Positions 24,572-31,742 of a stretch of 31,742 nt of DNA are shown here, piece after piece. A program made the position numbers and the translations under genes. Every line of letters begins with the position of its first letter. The first letter of the stretch is position 1. Where the stretch lies: positions 1-31,742 of the forward strand of contig DATFRC010000161.1 of NCBI GenBank assembly GCA_035263725.1, given 5' to 3'. This DNA comes from DASXRA01 sp035263725 (GTDB lineage Bacteria > Actinomycetota > Actinomycetes > Mycobacteriales > Jatrophihabitantaceae). Below the pieces are notes generated by a model, which was not told the origin of the DNA, searched no databases, and saw only the letters and a list, made by a program, of their open reading frames with translations.

Positions 24572-25933
24572 GTGGCAGTGACCGAGGCTCAGCGTTACGC
24601 AGACCTACTGCGCATGGCCGAACTCGACATCACCAGCCGGTGGGGCGAGGGCCGCATGAACCCCACCAAAGAGCGCATTGCCGCGCTCGTCGAGTTGCTC
24701 GGCGATCCGCAGCAGGCGTATCGCTCGATCCACCTCACCGGCACCAACGGCAAGACGAGCACCGCACGCATGATCGACGAGCTGCTGCGCGGGTTCGGCC
24801 TGCGCACCGGGCGATTCACCAGCCCGCACCTCTCGCAGATCACGGAGCGGATCGTCGTCAACGGCGAACCCGTCAGCGCGCGCACGTTCGTGGAGGCGTA
24901 CCGCGAACTGGTGCCTTACCTCGACCTGGTCGACGGGCAGTTCGACGTCAAGCTCTCCTTCTTCGAGGTGATCGTCGCGCTGGCGTACTCGATCTTCGCC
25001 GACGCCCCCGTCGACGTCGCCGTGGTCGAAGTCGGCCTCGGCGGTGTCTGGGACGCGACGAACGTCATCGACGCCGCGGTCGCCGTGGTCACTCCGGTCG
25101 ACCTCGACCACACGCAGCTACTCGGCACGACCCGGGGGCAGATCGCCGCCGAGAAGGCGGGAATCATCAAGCCCGGCGCGACCGCGATCCTGGCCGCGCA
25201 GCAGGACGATGCCGCCGCTGCGCTGCTTCGCCGCGCCGCCGAGGTGGACGCAACGGTCGCCCGCGAAGGCGCCGAGTTCGGCGTGCTCGAGCGGAGGGTG
25301 GCCGTGGGCGGGCAGGCGCTGACCCTACAAGGGCTGGGCGGCGTCTACGACGAGGTCTTCCTGCCGCTGCACGGCGCGTTCCAGGCGCAGAATGCAGTGC
25401 TGGCGCTCGCCGCCGTCGAGGCATTCTTCGGCGCGGGCGCGGCGTCCGGTCCGCTTGACGTGGGCACAGTGCGCGAGGTGTTCGCCTCGGTGCGCTCGCC
25501 GGGACGCCTCGAGGTGGTACGCGTGGCTCCGACGGTGATCGTGGATGCCGCGCACAACCCGCACGGCACGGCTGCCACGGTGGCAGCGCTGGCCGAGGAG
25601 TTCGACTTCCGCCGCCTCGTGGGCGTGGTCGGCATCCTCGCGGACAAAGATGCCCTGGGCATCCTGCGCATCCTGGAGCCCGTGCTCGACGAGGTTGTGG
25701 TCACGCAGAACTCCTCGCTGCGCGCGCTGCCCGCTGATGAGCTCGGGGCGGCGGCGGTGCAGGTCTTCGGCGCCGATCGGGTCACGGTCGAGCCGCGCCT
25801 GGACGACGCCATCGAGGCGGCGGTGCGCCTCGCCGAGGAGAGCGACGACGGCGTGCTCGCGGGAGCGGGTGTGCTCGTCACCGGCTCGGTGATCACCGCC
25901 GGCGAGGCTCGCGGCCTGCTGGGAGGAAAATGA
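24572..25933 (+). CDS. folC: Folylpolyglutamate synthase / dihydrofolate synthase
   Basis: Predicted 453-aa Mur-ligase-family enzyme that adds glutamate to dihydropteroate and to folates using ATP. The P-loop HLTGTNGKTST is at about residues 54-64. The SPHLSQITERI folate-site segment, VVEVGLGGVWDATN, and the DLDHTQLLGTTRGQIAAEKAGIIKPG region are family hallmarks. DAAHNPHG marks the C-terminal ligase domain. GTG 24572 is chosen; a second GTG two codons on (24578) is possible. It overlaps the next gene as ATGA. Confidence 0.94.
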   Translation: MAVTEAQRYADLLRMAELDITSRWGEGRMNPTKERIAALVELLGDPQQAYRSIHLTGTNGKTSTARMIDELLRGFGLRTGRFTSPHLSQITERIVVNGEPVSARTFVEAYRELVPYLDLVDGQFDVKLSFFEVIVALAYSIFADAPVDVAVVEVGLGGVWDATNVIDAAVAVVTPVDLDHTQLLGTTRGQIAAEKAGIIKPGATAILAAQQDDAAAALLRRAAEVDATVAREGAEFGVLERRVAVGGQALTLQGLGGVYDEVFLPLHGAFQAQNAVLALAAVEAFFGAGAASGPLDVGTVREVFASVRSPGRLEVVRVAPTVIVDAAHNPHGTAATVAALAEEFDFRRLVGVVGILADKDALGILRILEPVLDEVVVTQNSSLRALPADELGAAAVQVFGADRVTVEPRLDDAIEAAVRLAEESDDGVLAGAGVLVTGSVITAGEARGLLGGK

Positions 25934-26304
25934 CCGACGACGAGCAGCGGCGCGAGAACATCAACCGCGCCACCCGCCGCGTGCTGTCCGCGGTGCTGTG
26001 CCTCGAGGCGTTCAGTGTGTTGCTCGTACCGCGCGCGCTCGCTCGGACAACCGGACTCGGCGGCCTCAAGACCGGACTGCTGCTCGGGTTCGCGGCGCTA
26101 CTCCTGGCTGCCGCGGCGGTGCAGCGGCGCCGGTGGGGCATCGGCTTGGGTTCGGCTCTGCAGGTGCCACTGCTGCTCATCGGCATCTGGACGCACGCAT
26201 TCTTCATCGTGGGTGCACTGTTCCTCGGGGTATGGCTTTACGTGCTGAACCTGCGCCACGAACTGGTCGGCACCCCCGGCGGCGTGCGGATGCTCGTCTC
26301 TTGA
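25930..26304 (+). CDS. DUF4233-type small membrane protein
   Basis: Predicted 124-aa integral membrane protein with three or four hydrophobic segments: about 19-38 (VLCLEAFSVLLVPRAL), 48-66 (LLLGFAALLLAAAAVQ) and 73-112 (LGSALQVPLLLIGIWTHAFFIVGALFLGVWLYVLNL, probably two helices). Proteins of this type sit between folC and ndk in many actinobacteria, and the size and position here match. The function is not known. The ATG overlaps the folC stop, so it is translationally coupled to folC. Confidence 0.82.
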   Translation: MTDDEQRRENINRATRRVLSAVLCLEAFSVLLVPRALARTTGLGGLKTGLLLGFAALLLAAAAVQRRRWGIGLGSALQVPLLLIGIWTHAFFIVGALFLGVWLYVLNLRHELVGTPGGVRMLVS

Positions 26305-26317
26305 GAGGCTGCCGCGC

Positions 26318-26746
26318 ATGAGCGATCCCGAGCGCACCCTGGTCCTCGTCAAGCCGGACGGCGTGGCGCGTGGGTTGATCGGCGAAGTGATCCGGCGCGT
26401 CGAGGCCAAGGGCTACCGCATCGTGGCGCTCGACATGCGGATGCCCAGCGCCGACTTGCTCGCCGAGCATTACGCCGAGCACCTGGGCAAGCCGTTCTAC
26501 GAGCCGCTCGTCGAATTCATGTCGGCCGGTCCGGTGGTCGCGTTCGTCGCCGAGGGCCATCGTGTCGTGGGGGGCTTCCGGGCACTGGCGGGTGCCACCG
26601 AGCCGACGGCGGCCGCACCGGGCACCATCCGCGGCGACCTCGGCCGGGACTGGGGCCTTCGGGTGGTCCAGAACATCGTGCACGGGTCTGATTCGGTCGA
26701 GTCGGCCGATCGCGAAATTAAGCGCTGGTTTCCTGACTTGCGGTAA
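26318..26746 (+). CDS. ndk: Nucleoside diphosphate kinase
   Basis: Predicted 142-aa enzyme that passes the terminal phosphate of ATP to other nucleoside diphosphates through a phosphohistidine. The active-site signature NIVHGSDS places the catalytic His at 122. The N-terminal TLVLVKPDGVARGLIGEV, and ATEPTAAAPGTIRGDLG before the active site, are typical. GAGAGG lies about ten bases before the ATG. It follows the DUF4233 gene by 13 bases, in one operon with folC. Length is normal for the family. Confidence 0.96.
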   Translation: MSDPERTLVLVKPDGVARGLIGEVIRRVEAKGYRIVALDMRMPSADLLAEHYAEHLGKPFYEPLVEFMSAGPVVAFVAEGHRVVGGFRALAGATEPTAAAPGTIRGDLGRDWGLRVVQNIVHGSDSVESADREIKRWFPDLR

Positions 26747-27037
26747 ATGGGCAATGCTCCCTCCGTCGGTTCCCCCAGACCGCGGAGCCGTCCTCATGCG
26801 ACGGGTTCGCAGCTGTCGGTGGCCCACGGAGGCGCTCCCTGCGGCGCGCCGATCTCCCTCGGCCCGCCGTCGGACCTGAACTACGGCGCCGTAGCTGGGG
26901 GCAAGTTCCCGGGTGACTACACCGGCAGCTTGGCGACCCACCGACGCCTCTACGTCGTGTGGTGTGTCTCGTCCACCCCGTCCGATCCGACAGCCCAGGA
27001 CCATCAGACGATGTACGCCGCGGTGATCCGCCCGTAG
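26747..27037 (+). pseudogene. Remnant of a BNR/sialidase-like gene (3' end)
   Basis: The 96-codon frame begins at an ATG touching the ndk stop. From about codon 20 on it has strong third-position G/C bias, as real genes here do. The translation includes SLGPPSDLNYGAVAGGKFPGDYTG and VVWCVSS, then ends QTMYAAVIRP. The pattern GGKF-x-GDYTG followed by a strand with V-W is, from memory, the C-terminal signature of BNR-repeat or sialidase-like secreted proteins of several hundred residues. No signal peptide or upstream part is present. The best reading is the surviving tail of a deleted gene, ending just before a strong terminator. A short functional protein is possible but less likely. Confidence 0.45.
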
Positions 27038-27047
27038 CAGCAAGCAT

Positions 27048-27086
27048 CCGGGACGGGCGCGGCGGTCGTGGCCGCGCCCTTCCCGG
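27048..27086 (+). terminator. Strong hairpin terminator before mreB
   Basis: GGGCGCGGC (27055-27063) and GCCGCGCCC (27071-27079) are perfect 9-bp arms around a seven-base loop. After one C-T mismatch (27054/27080) they are extended by CCGGGA/TCCCGG. The resulting 15-bp stem begins 11 bases after the remnant's stop codon. It should end the folC-ndk transcript. Confidence 0.7.
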
Positions 27087-27093
27087 GTCGGTC

Positions 27094-27147
27094 GCGATTA
27101 TGTGATCGCATCGGTGCGACACGAGTAGCGACGCAACCGCGCGTCGC
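27094..27147. promoter_or_regulatory. Two dyads upstream of mreB
   Basis: GCGAT (27094-27098) with ATCGC (27105-27109), and GCGACGC (27128-27134) with GCGTCGC (27141-27147), are exact inverted repeats. A TACGAT (27174-27179) lies behind them and could be the mreB -10, though no -35 is clear. The area probably holds the mreB promoter and control sites. Confidence 0.35.
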
Positions 27148-27217
27148 AACCAGGCCAGAAGCGGCGACAACCATACGATCGCCACGCAGCTTCCCGTTTC
27201 CGAAAGGCGTTCCGCTG

Positions 27218-28282
27218 GTGGCGTTTCCTCCGCTCGCGCTACTTTCCCGCCGGCAGCGCGTCAGCGTGCTCGGTAGCGACCTGGCGGTCGATCTCGGGAC
27301 TGCGAACACGCTGGTTTACGCGCGCGGCCGGGGCATCCTGCTGAACGAGCCGTCGGTGGTCGCCGTCGACACGGACACCAATGCCGTCGTCGCCGTCGGC
27401 GTAGACGCCAAGCAGATGATCGGCCGCACTCCTGACAACATCCGAGCCGTCAAGCCGTTGCGGGACGGTGTGGTGGCCGACTACGACGCAACCGCGGAGA
27501 TGCTGCGCTTCTTCGTGCGCAAGGTGCTGCGCCGCCCATCGGCGCTGTCCGGGCCGCGCGTCGTCGTGTGCGTGCCGTCCGGCATCACCGGTGTGGAGCA
27601 GCGGGCGGTGAGTGAGTCGGCGTACGCGGCCGGGGCACGCCGGGTGCACATCATCGCGGAGCCAATGGCGGCGGCGATCGGCGCCGGGCTGCCGGTGAAC
27701 CAGCCGTCCGGGTCGATGGTGATCGACATCGGGGGTGGCACGACGGAGGTCGCCGTGCTCGCGCTGGGCGGCATCGTCGCGTCCGCAAGCCTTCGTGTTG
27801 CGGGCAACGCGCTCGACGAGGCAATCGCGGACCACGTGCGCGCCGAGTTCGGCCTGCAGATCGGTGAGCGTACGGCCGAGCAGCTCAAGATCGCGGTCGG
27901 CTCGGCATTCCCGGTCGCTGGGGTCAGGCGTGCGGAGATCCGCGGCCGCGAGATCGGCACCGGCCTGCCGCGCAACGTCACTGTGGCGAGCGACGAGCTG
28001 CGCAAGGCGATGGACGCTCCTATCAGCCGCATCGTGGCCGCAGTCAAGGGCACCCTCGATCGGTGCCCGCCCGAGCTCGCTGGCGACCTGGTATCCAGTG
28101 GAGCTGTACTTACGGGCGGCAGCGCCCTGCTGCGTGGCCTGGACGCGCGGCTCCAGTACGAGCTCGGCATCCCGGTGCTTGTGGCGGAGCGGCCGCTCGA
28201 CTCCGTGGTGCTCGGCACCGGGACAGTGGTCGAGCACTTCGCCCAGCTGTACAAGGTCGTCGTGGACGGCCGGCGGCGATGA
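27218..28282 (+). CDS. mreB: Rod-shape-determining protein MreB
   Basis: Predicted 354-aa bacterial actin that polymerises under the membrane and guides the elongation machinery. The phosphate-1 loop DLAVDLGTANTLVY (about 21-34), phosphate-2 VIDIGGGTTEVAVLALGG (about 168-185), AEPMAAAIGAGLPV and the adenosine motif VLTGGSALLRG are all present. The N-terminus is about ten residues longer than many MreBs (VAFPPLALLSRRQRV before the fold) and may aid membrane binding. GTG 27218 has AAAGGCG about ten bases upstream. The open frame back to 27068 runs through the terminator and is not coding. Confidence 0.95.
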   Translation: MAFPPLALLSRRQRVSVLGSDLAVDLGTANTLVYARGRGILLNEPSVVAVDTDTNAVVAVGVDAKQMIGRTPDNIRAVKPLRDGVVADYDATAEMLRFFVRKVLRRPSALSGPRVVVCVPSGITGVEQRAVSESAYAAGARRVHIIAEPMAAAIGAGLPVNQPSGSMVIDIGGGTTEVAVLALGGIVASASLRVAGNALDEAIADHVRAEFGLQIGERTAEQLKIAVGSAFPVAGVRRAEIRGREIGTGLPRNVTVASDELRKAMDAPISRIVAAVKGTLDRCPPELAGDLVSSGAVLTGGSALLRGLDARLQYELGIPVLVAERPLDSVVLGTGTVVEHFAQLYKVVVDGRRR

Positions 28283-28311
28283 GCGCAAGCGCTGCGAGCC
28301 AGCAGACGTGA
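28279..28311 (+). CDS. 10-codon mini-ORF linking mreB and mreC
   Basis: The ATG overlaps the mreB stop (ATGA), and its own TGA overlaps the mreC GTG (GTGA). The peptide would be MSASAASQQT. The first 24 bases match the linker at 29141-29164 at 21 of 24 positions, including an identical 14-mer GCGCTGCGAGCCAG at the same offset. Its likely job is to carry terminating ribosomes from mreB to the mreC start, but translation is inferred only. Confidence 0.35.
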   Translation: MSASAASQQT

Positions 28312-29144
28312 CCTTTCCGCGCCGGCCCGAGCGTGCGCGCCGTCTGACCCGGCGTCAGCGTCTGGCAGCCACCGTGCTGGTTGCCGTCGCCCTTCTCTTC
28401 CTGACGATCGACGTGACCGGCTCCGGACTGCGCGGGGCACATGGCGGGGTGCGCGGTGCGCTGGGCGCGCTGTACCGCGGGACCGACGGGCTGATCAGTC
28501 CCGTGCGACGTTTCGTGCAGGGCGTGCCGGACGCGGGCGCCAATCGCGACACGATCGACCGGTTGCGCAGCGAGAACGCACAACTCAGGGCGCGCCTCGC
28601 GCAGTATGCCGCGGACGCATCGGCGAGCGAGGCCTTGTCCAGGCTGCCGACCACGTCCGTGCCGGCACGGGTGATGGCGCTCGGGCCGGGTCTCGGCTTC
28701 GACTGGACGGTCACACTCGACGTCGGCAGCCACAACGGTGTCCAGAACGGACAGACCGTGACGGATGGCGTCGGCCTCGTCGGCCGCGTCCTGCACACCA
28801 ACGCGATCAGCTGCACGGTGCTGCTCGCCGCCGATCCGGGTTCAGGCGTCGGCGCGCGCGACACCCGCACCGGCGAGCTGGCCCTGGCCACGGGGCAGGG
28901 CACCAGCGGGTTGCAGGTGTCGCCGCTCGATCCCACAGCACAGCTTTCCGTCGGCGACCAGTTGGTCACCGGACCGGCCGGCGAGTCGACTTATGTCGCA
29001 GGTCTGGCGCTCGGGACGGTGACCTCGGTGCACACGTCCGCCGACGGTATGACCGTCGCGCAGGTGCGGCCCGCCGCGTCGCCCACAGCCCTTGATCTGG
29101 TCGGCGTGATCATGACGGAGCCCGGGGCGGAGGCGTCGCGATGA
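28308..29144 (+). CDS. mreC: Rod-shape-determining protein MreC
   Basis: Predicted 278-aa bitopic membrane protein that links cytoplasmic MreB to periplasmic PBP2. A basic N-terminal tail (RRPERARRLTRRQR) is followed by one membrane helix (about 20-37, LAATVLVAVALLFLTIDVTG). A short coiled coil comes next (DTIDRLRSENAQLRARLAQYAADA, about 80-105), then the paired beta domains of the family (VTLDVGSHNGVQNGQTVTD, GLVGRV, VGDQLVTGPAG). The GTG start lies in GTGA with the mini-ORF stop. No ATG is in frame upstream within the gap, so the start is well fixed. Confidence 0.93.
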   Translation: MTFPRRPERARRLTRRQRLAATVLVAVALLFLTIDVTGSGLRGAHGGVRGALGALYRGTDGLISPVRRFVQGVPDAGANRDTIDRLRSENAQLRARLAQYAADASASEALSRLPTTSVPARVMALGPGLGFDWTVTLDVGSHNGVQNGQTVTDGVGLVGRVLHTNAISCTVLLAADPGSGVGARDTRTGELALATGQGTSGLQVSPLDPTAQLSVGDQLVTGPAGESTYVAGLALGTVTSVHTSADGMTVAQVRPAASPTALDLVGVIMTEPGAEASR

Positions 29145-29176
29145 ACGCCCGCGCTGCGAGCCAGGGGCAGCCGTGA
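29141..29176 (+). CDS. 11-codon mini-ORF linking mreC and mreD
   Basis: It has the same layout as the first linker: an ATGA overlap with the mreC stop and a GTGA overlap with the mreD start. The peptide would be MNARAASQGQP, sharing AASQ. The repeat 14-mer is at 29151-29164, again ten bases after the ATG. AGGGGCAG in its second half can serve as the mreD ribosome binding site. Confidence 0.35.
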   Translation: MNARAASQGQP

Positions 29177-29676
29177 CACCGGCGCGCCTTGCCGCTGCCG
29201 CCACGGCGATTCTTGTTGCCCTGCTGCTGCAGGCGACGCTCGTCGCACCGGCGATGCTCAGCGCGCAGCTCAGCCTGCCGGCGGTGCTCGTCGCCGCGGT
29301 CGCCCTGGAGTTGGGGCCTGGCGCCGGCATGTCTCTGGGCTTCGTGACGGGCCTGGTTGCCGACCTCGGGTCCGCACACGCGGCCGGGCTGCTCGCGCTG
29401 TGTTGGCTCGGTCTCGGCATAGGCTGCGGCCTTCTCGCCGGACCGCATCGGCATGCGGCCGCCCAGGCGGTACTGGCCGCGGTCGCGGCCACCGTGGCGG
29501 GTGCGCTCGCCACACTCGGCCTCACCGTGGTGGACGAGCCGGGCGGCACCGCGCTCGGGGCCGTGCAGAGCCTGTTGCCCTCGCTGGCCGGCAACCTCGT
29601 CCTCGCCGCGCTGGTTGTGCCGCTCACCCGGCGGCTGCTGCGCGCGGACGTGCTGCGGGGGACCGGCGATGGCTGA
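29173..29676 (+). CDS. mreD: Rod-shape-determining protein MreD
   Basis: Predicted 167-aa membrane protein of the elongation complex with about five hydrophobic segments (for example ILVALLLQATLVAPAM, LPAVLVAAVALELG, AGLLALCWLGLGIGCGLLAG, AVLAAVAATVAGALATLGLTV and NLVLAALVVPLTRRLL). Sequence is poorly conserved in this family; position between mreC and mrdA, size and hydrophobic pattern make the call. It overlaps mrdA by eight bases, so the two are tightly coupled. Confidence 0.88.
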   Translation: MTPARLAAAATAILVALLLQATLVAPAMLSAQLSLPAVLVAAVALELGPGAGMSLGFVTGLVADLGSAHAAGLLALCWLGLGIGCGLLAGPHRHAAAQAVLAAVAATVAGALATLGLTVVDEPGGTALGAVQSLLPSLAGNLVLAALVVPLTRRLLRADVLRGTGDG

Positions 29677-31714
29677 GCCGCGCAGCCGGCGGCTGATCGT
29701 CGTCGGCGTCCTTGTCGCGTCACTTGTCATCACATTGATCGGGCGGCTGTATTGGGTGCAGGTGCTTGATCCGCACAAGCCAACGCAGACAGCAGGCCTG
29801 CTGCACCGCGGCGAATACACGGTGCCTGCCCCGCGGGGGCAGATCCTTGACGCGCGTGGACGGCCACTGGTCACGAACCGCACCGCCCACGTCATCACCG
29901 TCGACCGGGAGACGCTGCTGCAGCAGCCCGACCAGGGCAGGGCCGTGCTGGCCAGACTGGCTGCGGCGCTGCGCACGCCGGAACATGACCTGGCGCAGGA
30001 GATCACCCCGTGCGGCGTGCACGTCCCGTCGCCGTGCTGGACCGGCGAGCCGTTCCAGCCCGTTCCCGTCGAGACCGACGCCTCGACGGCCGCCGTCCTG
30101 GCGATCGCCGAGCACCGGGAGCTGTATCCGGGCGTCAAGGTCGACACCGAGACGGTGCGCGACTATCCGGGAGGGACGCTCGCCGCGCACATACTCGGCT
30201 ACACCGGCGCGGTGAGCGCAGACGACGAGAAGCAGAACCCGAAGCTGAACGATGCCGACACGATCGGCCGGTCCGGCTTGGAGCAGGAGTACGACTCCGT
30301 ACTACGGGGTACGGATGGCGCGCAGGTCGTGCAGCTCGACCCCCGTGGCTACGCGGTCGGGATGTCGCAGGAGATCGCGCCGGAGCCCGGCGACACGCTG
30401 GTCACCAGCATCGATCGCGACGTGCAACGCCTTGCCGAGCAGGCGATCCGCGAACAGATCGCCAAGTCCCGCGCGGCCGGCATGCCCGCCACCGGCGCGG
30501 CCGTCGTCGTCATGGACCCGAACACCGGGCGCATCCTCGCAGTCGCGAGCTACCCGACGTACGACCCGCAGCTGTTCGTCGGCGGCATCTCCGTCGCGGA
30601 CTACAGCCGGCTCACCGCGCCCAGCGCGAACGACCCGCTGGTCAGCCGGGCCGTCGCCGGCGCGTATGCCCCGGGGTCGACGTTCAAGCTGATCAGCTCG
30701 TCGTCGATCATCACGCACGGCGAGGCGACGCTCGACGGGCGGTATCCCTGCCCGCCGGCCCTGTCCGTCGACGGCCGCATCAAGACGAATTTCGAGTCCG
30801 AGTCGCCGGGATATCCGCTGACATTGGCCGGAGCGCTGCAGATCTCGTGTGACACGTGGTTCTACGGGTTCGCAGCGAACGAGTACTACGCAGACGAGAC
30901 CCGTGCCGACGCCGGACAGAAGCCCGACGAGTATCTGCAGCACATGGCGGCGGCGTTCGGCGTCGGCACGGCGCCGGGTGTGGACCTGCCCACGGACGAG
31001 CAGGCCACGGGCAGCTATGCCGATCGTGAGACGCGACTGGCCCGCTGGCGCGCGAACCGCACGCAGTACTGTGCCGACGCCGCCCGCGGGTTCCCGGAGG
31101 AGCGCGACCCCGCACAGCGCACGTACCTGACGAAGCTGGCTCGGGAGAACTGCACCGACGGCTGGCGGTACCGGGCAGGCGACAACGCCGACATGGCGAT
31201 CGGGCAGGGCGAGACCACCGTGTCGCCGCTACAACTCGCCGTTGCGTATTCGGCGATGATCAACGGTGGCACGCTGTGGCGGCCGACCCTCGGCTGGAAG
31301 GTCGTCGACCCCGAGGGCAACGTCGTGCGGACGATCACGCCGACCGTCAAGGGCGTCCTGCCGGTGAGCCCCAACCTCCTGCACTACTTCGCGAACGCGC
31401 TGCACTTCGCCGCCAACCACTACACGTCGGGGGTCGTTGCTTTCCAGGATGCGCCGTACAAGACACAGATCGGCGGCAAGACCGGCACCGCCGAGGTGTT
31501 CGGCAAGCAGGACACGTCCTGGTTCGCGTCCTGGGGCCCGCTCGACGGACAGGGCCACGCGCGCTTCGTTGCGGTCGGCATGGTGGAGCAGGCCGGTCTC
31601 GGAGCCAAGGCCGCGGCACCCATGGTGCGCACTGTCTACGACGGGTTGCTCGGGGTCGGCCAGCCTCCCGTGCTGCCGGAGTCGCGCCCGGAGACGAGTC
31701 CGGTGATTCCCTGA
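29669..31714 (+). CDS. mrdA: Penicillin-binding protein 2 (class B transpeptidase)
   Basis: Predicted 681-aa peptidoglycan transpeptidase for lateral wall growth. It has one N-terminal membrane helix (about 9-31), then a dimerisation domain with RGQILDARGRPLVTNR and ETVRDYPGGTLAAHILGYTG. The catalytic serine box is Ser337-Thr-Phe-Lys340, the second motif Ser393-Cys-Asp395 (the SxD form usual in PBP2), and Lys604-Thr-Gly606 is followed by TAEV. A Cys pair in CADAARG...RENC within an insert before GDNADMAIGQGETTVSPLQ, and CGVHVPSPC near residue 115, could form disulfides outside the membrane. GGGGGA lies six bases before ATG 29669; the frame upstream is antisense-like. Confidence 0.94.
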   Translation: MAEPRSRRLIVVGVLVASLVITLIGRLYWVQVLDPHKPTQTAGLLHRGEYTVPAPRGQILDARGRPLVTNRTAHVITVDRETLLQQPDQGRAVLARLAAALRTPEHDLAQEITPCGVHVPSPCWTGEPFQPVPVETDASTAAVLAIAEHRELYPGVKVDTETVRDYPGGTLAAHILGYTGAVSADDEKQNPKLNDADTIGRSGLEQEYDSVLRGTDGAQVVQLDPRGYAVGMSQEIAPEPGDTLVTSIDRDVQRLAEQAIREQIAKSRAAGMPATGAAVVVMDPNTGRILAVASYPTYDPQLFVGGISVADYSRLTAPSANDPLVSRAVAGAYAPGSTFKLISSSSIITHGEATLDGRYPCPPALSVDGRIKTNFESESPGYPLTLAGALQISCDTWFYGFAANEYYADETRADAGQKPDEYLQHMAAAFGVGTAPGVDLPTDEQATGSYADRETRLARWRANRTQYCADAARGFPEERDPAQRTYLTKLARENCTDGWRYRAGDNADMAIGQGETTVSPLQLAVAYSAMINGGTLWRPTLGWKVVDPEGNVVRTITPTVKGVLPVSPNLLHYFANALHFAANHYTSGVVAFQDAPYKTQIGGKTGTAEVFGKQDTSWFASWGPLDGQGHARFVAVGMVEQAGLGAKAAAPMVRTVYDGLLGVGQPPVLPESRPETSPVIP

Positions 31715-31742
31715 TGACGGTGGTCTCCCGCGATCCGGCCAG
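31714..31742 (+). CDS. rodA: Start of a gene, probably rodA (partial, cut by window edge)
   Basis: An ATG overlaps the mrdA stop by one base (TGATG) and reads MTVVSRDPA to the edge. Only nine codons are visible. In actinobacteria the gene after mrdA is usually the SEDS glycosyltransferase RodA, PBP2's partner in wall elongation. The identity is inferred from position only. Confidence 0.5.

Noticed and set aside
27068..27217. N-terminal extension of mreB by 50 codons
   Set aside because: It would start inside the strong terminator hairpin and adds a sequence unlike any MreB.

Overview
The window is ordinary chromosomal DNA from a high-GC Gram-positive bacterium (Actinomycetota). The case rests on strongly G/C-biased third codon positions, many GTG starts, two clpP genes in tandem before clpX, the order valS-folC-DUF4233-ndk-mreBCD-mrdA, and TANNNT-type -10 boxes close to start codons. 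I cannot name a genus. I saw no phage, insertion sequence, CRISPR array, tRNA or rRNA gene.

Region 1 (1-949) holds a small class I methyltransferase-like protein behind about 290 bases with no recognised gene.

Region 2 (1055-11041) is a compact sugar-uptake locus. A ROK-family regulator and a BadF/BcrA-type sugar kinase run leftward with a GTGA overlap. Diverging from them is a seven-gene rightward run: ROK sugar kinase, lipoprotein solute-binding protein, two Dpp/Opp-type permeases, two ATPases and a GH4 glycosidase of the 6-phospho-beta-glucosidase type. The divergent gap holds a good rightward promoter with a 19-bp dyad over its -10 box, a natural operator for the ROK regulator. GH4 phospho-glycosidases usually follow a PTS transporter. 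Here there is an ABC importer plus two ATP-dependent kinases, which suggests that an imported beta-linked disaccharide or muropeptide-type sugar is phosphorylated inside the cell before hydrolysis.

Region 3 (11209-15500) is protein quality control: trigger factor, ClpP1, ClpP2 and ClpX. Region 4 (15671-21913) holds accessory transport genes: a MacB/FtsX-like ABC exporter pair, an MFS transporter divergent from an ArsR-like regulator with an AT-rich shared operator, and a GNAT acetyltransferase.

Region 5 (21968-26746) is valS, folC, a small DUF4233-type membrane protein and ndk. valS and folC each have a -10-like box 6-8 bases before a GTG start, which fits leaderless mRNAs. Behind ndk lies what looks like the 3' end of a lost BNR/sialidase-like gene, followed by a very strong hairpin.

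Region 6 (27218 to the right edge) is the cell-elongation cluster mreB-mreC-mreD-mrdA and the first codons of a gene that is probably rodA. The mreB/mreC and mreC/mreD junctions each carry a 10-11-codon mini-ORF built on the same duplicated 24-nt linker (21 of 24 identical). This is the most unusual structure I found in the window.
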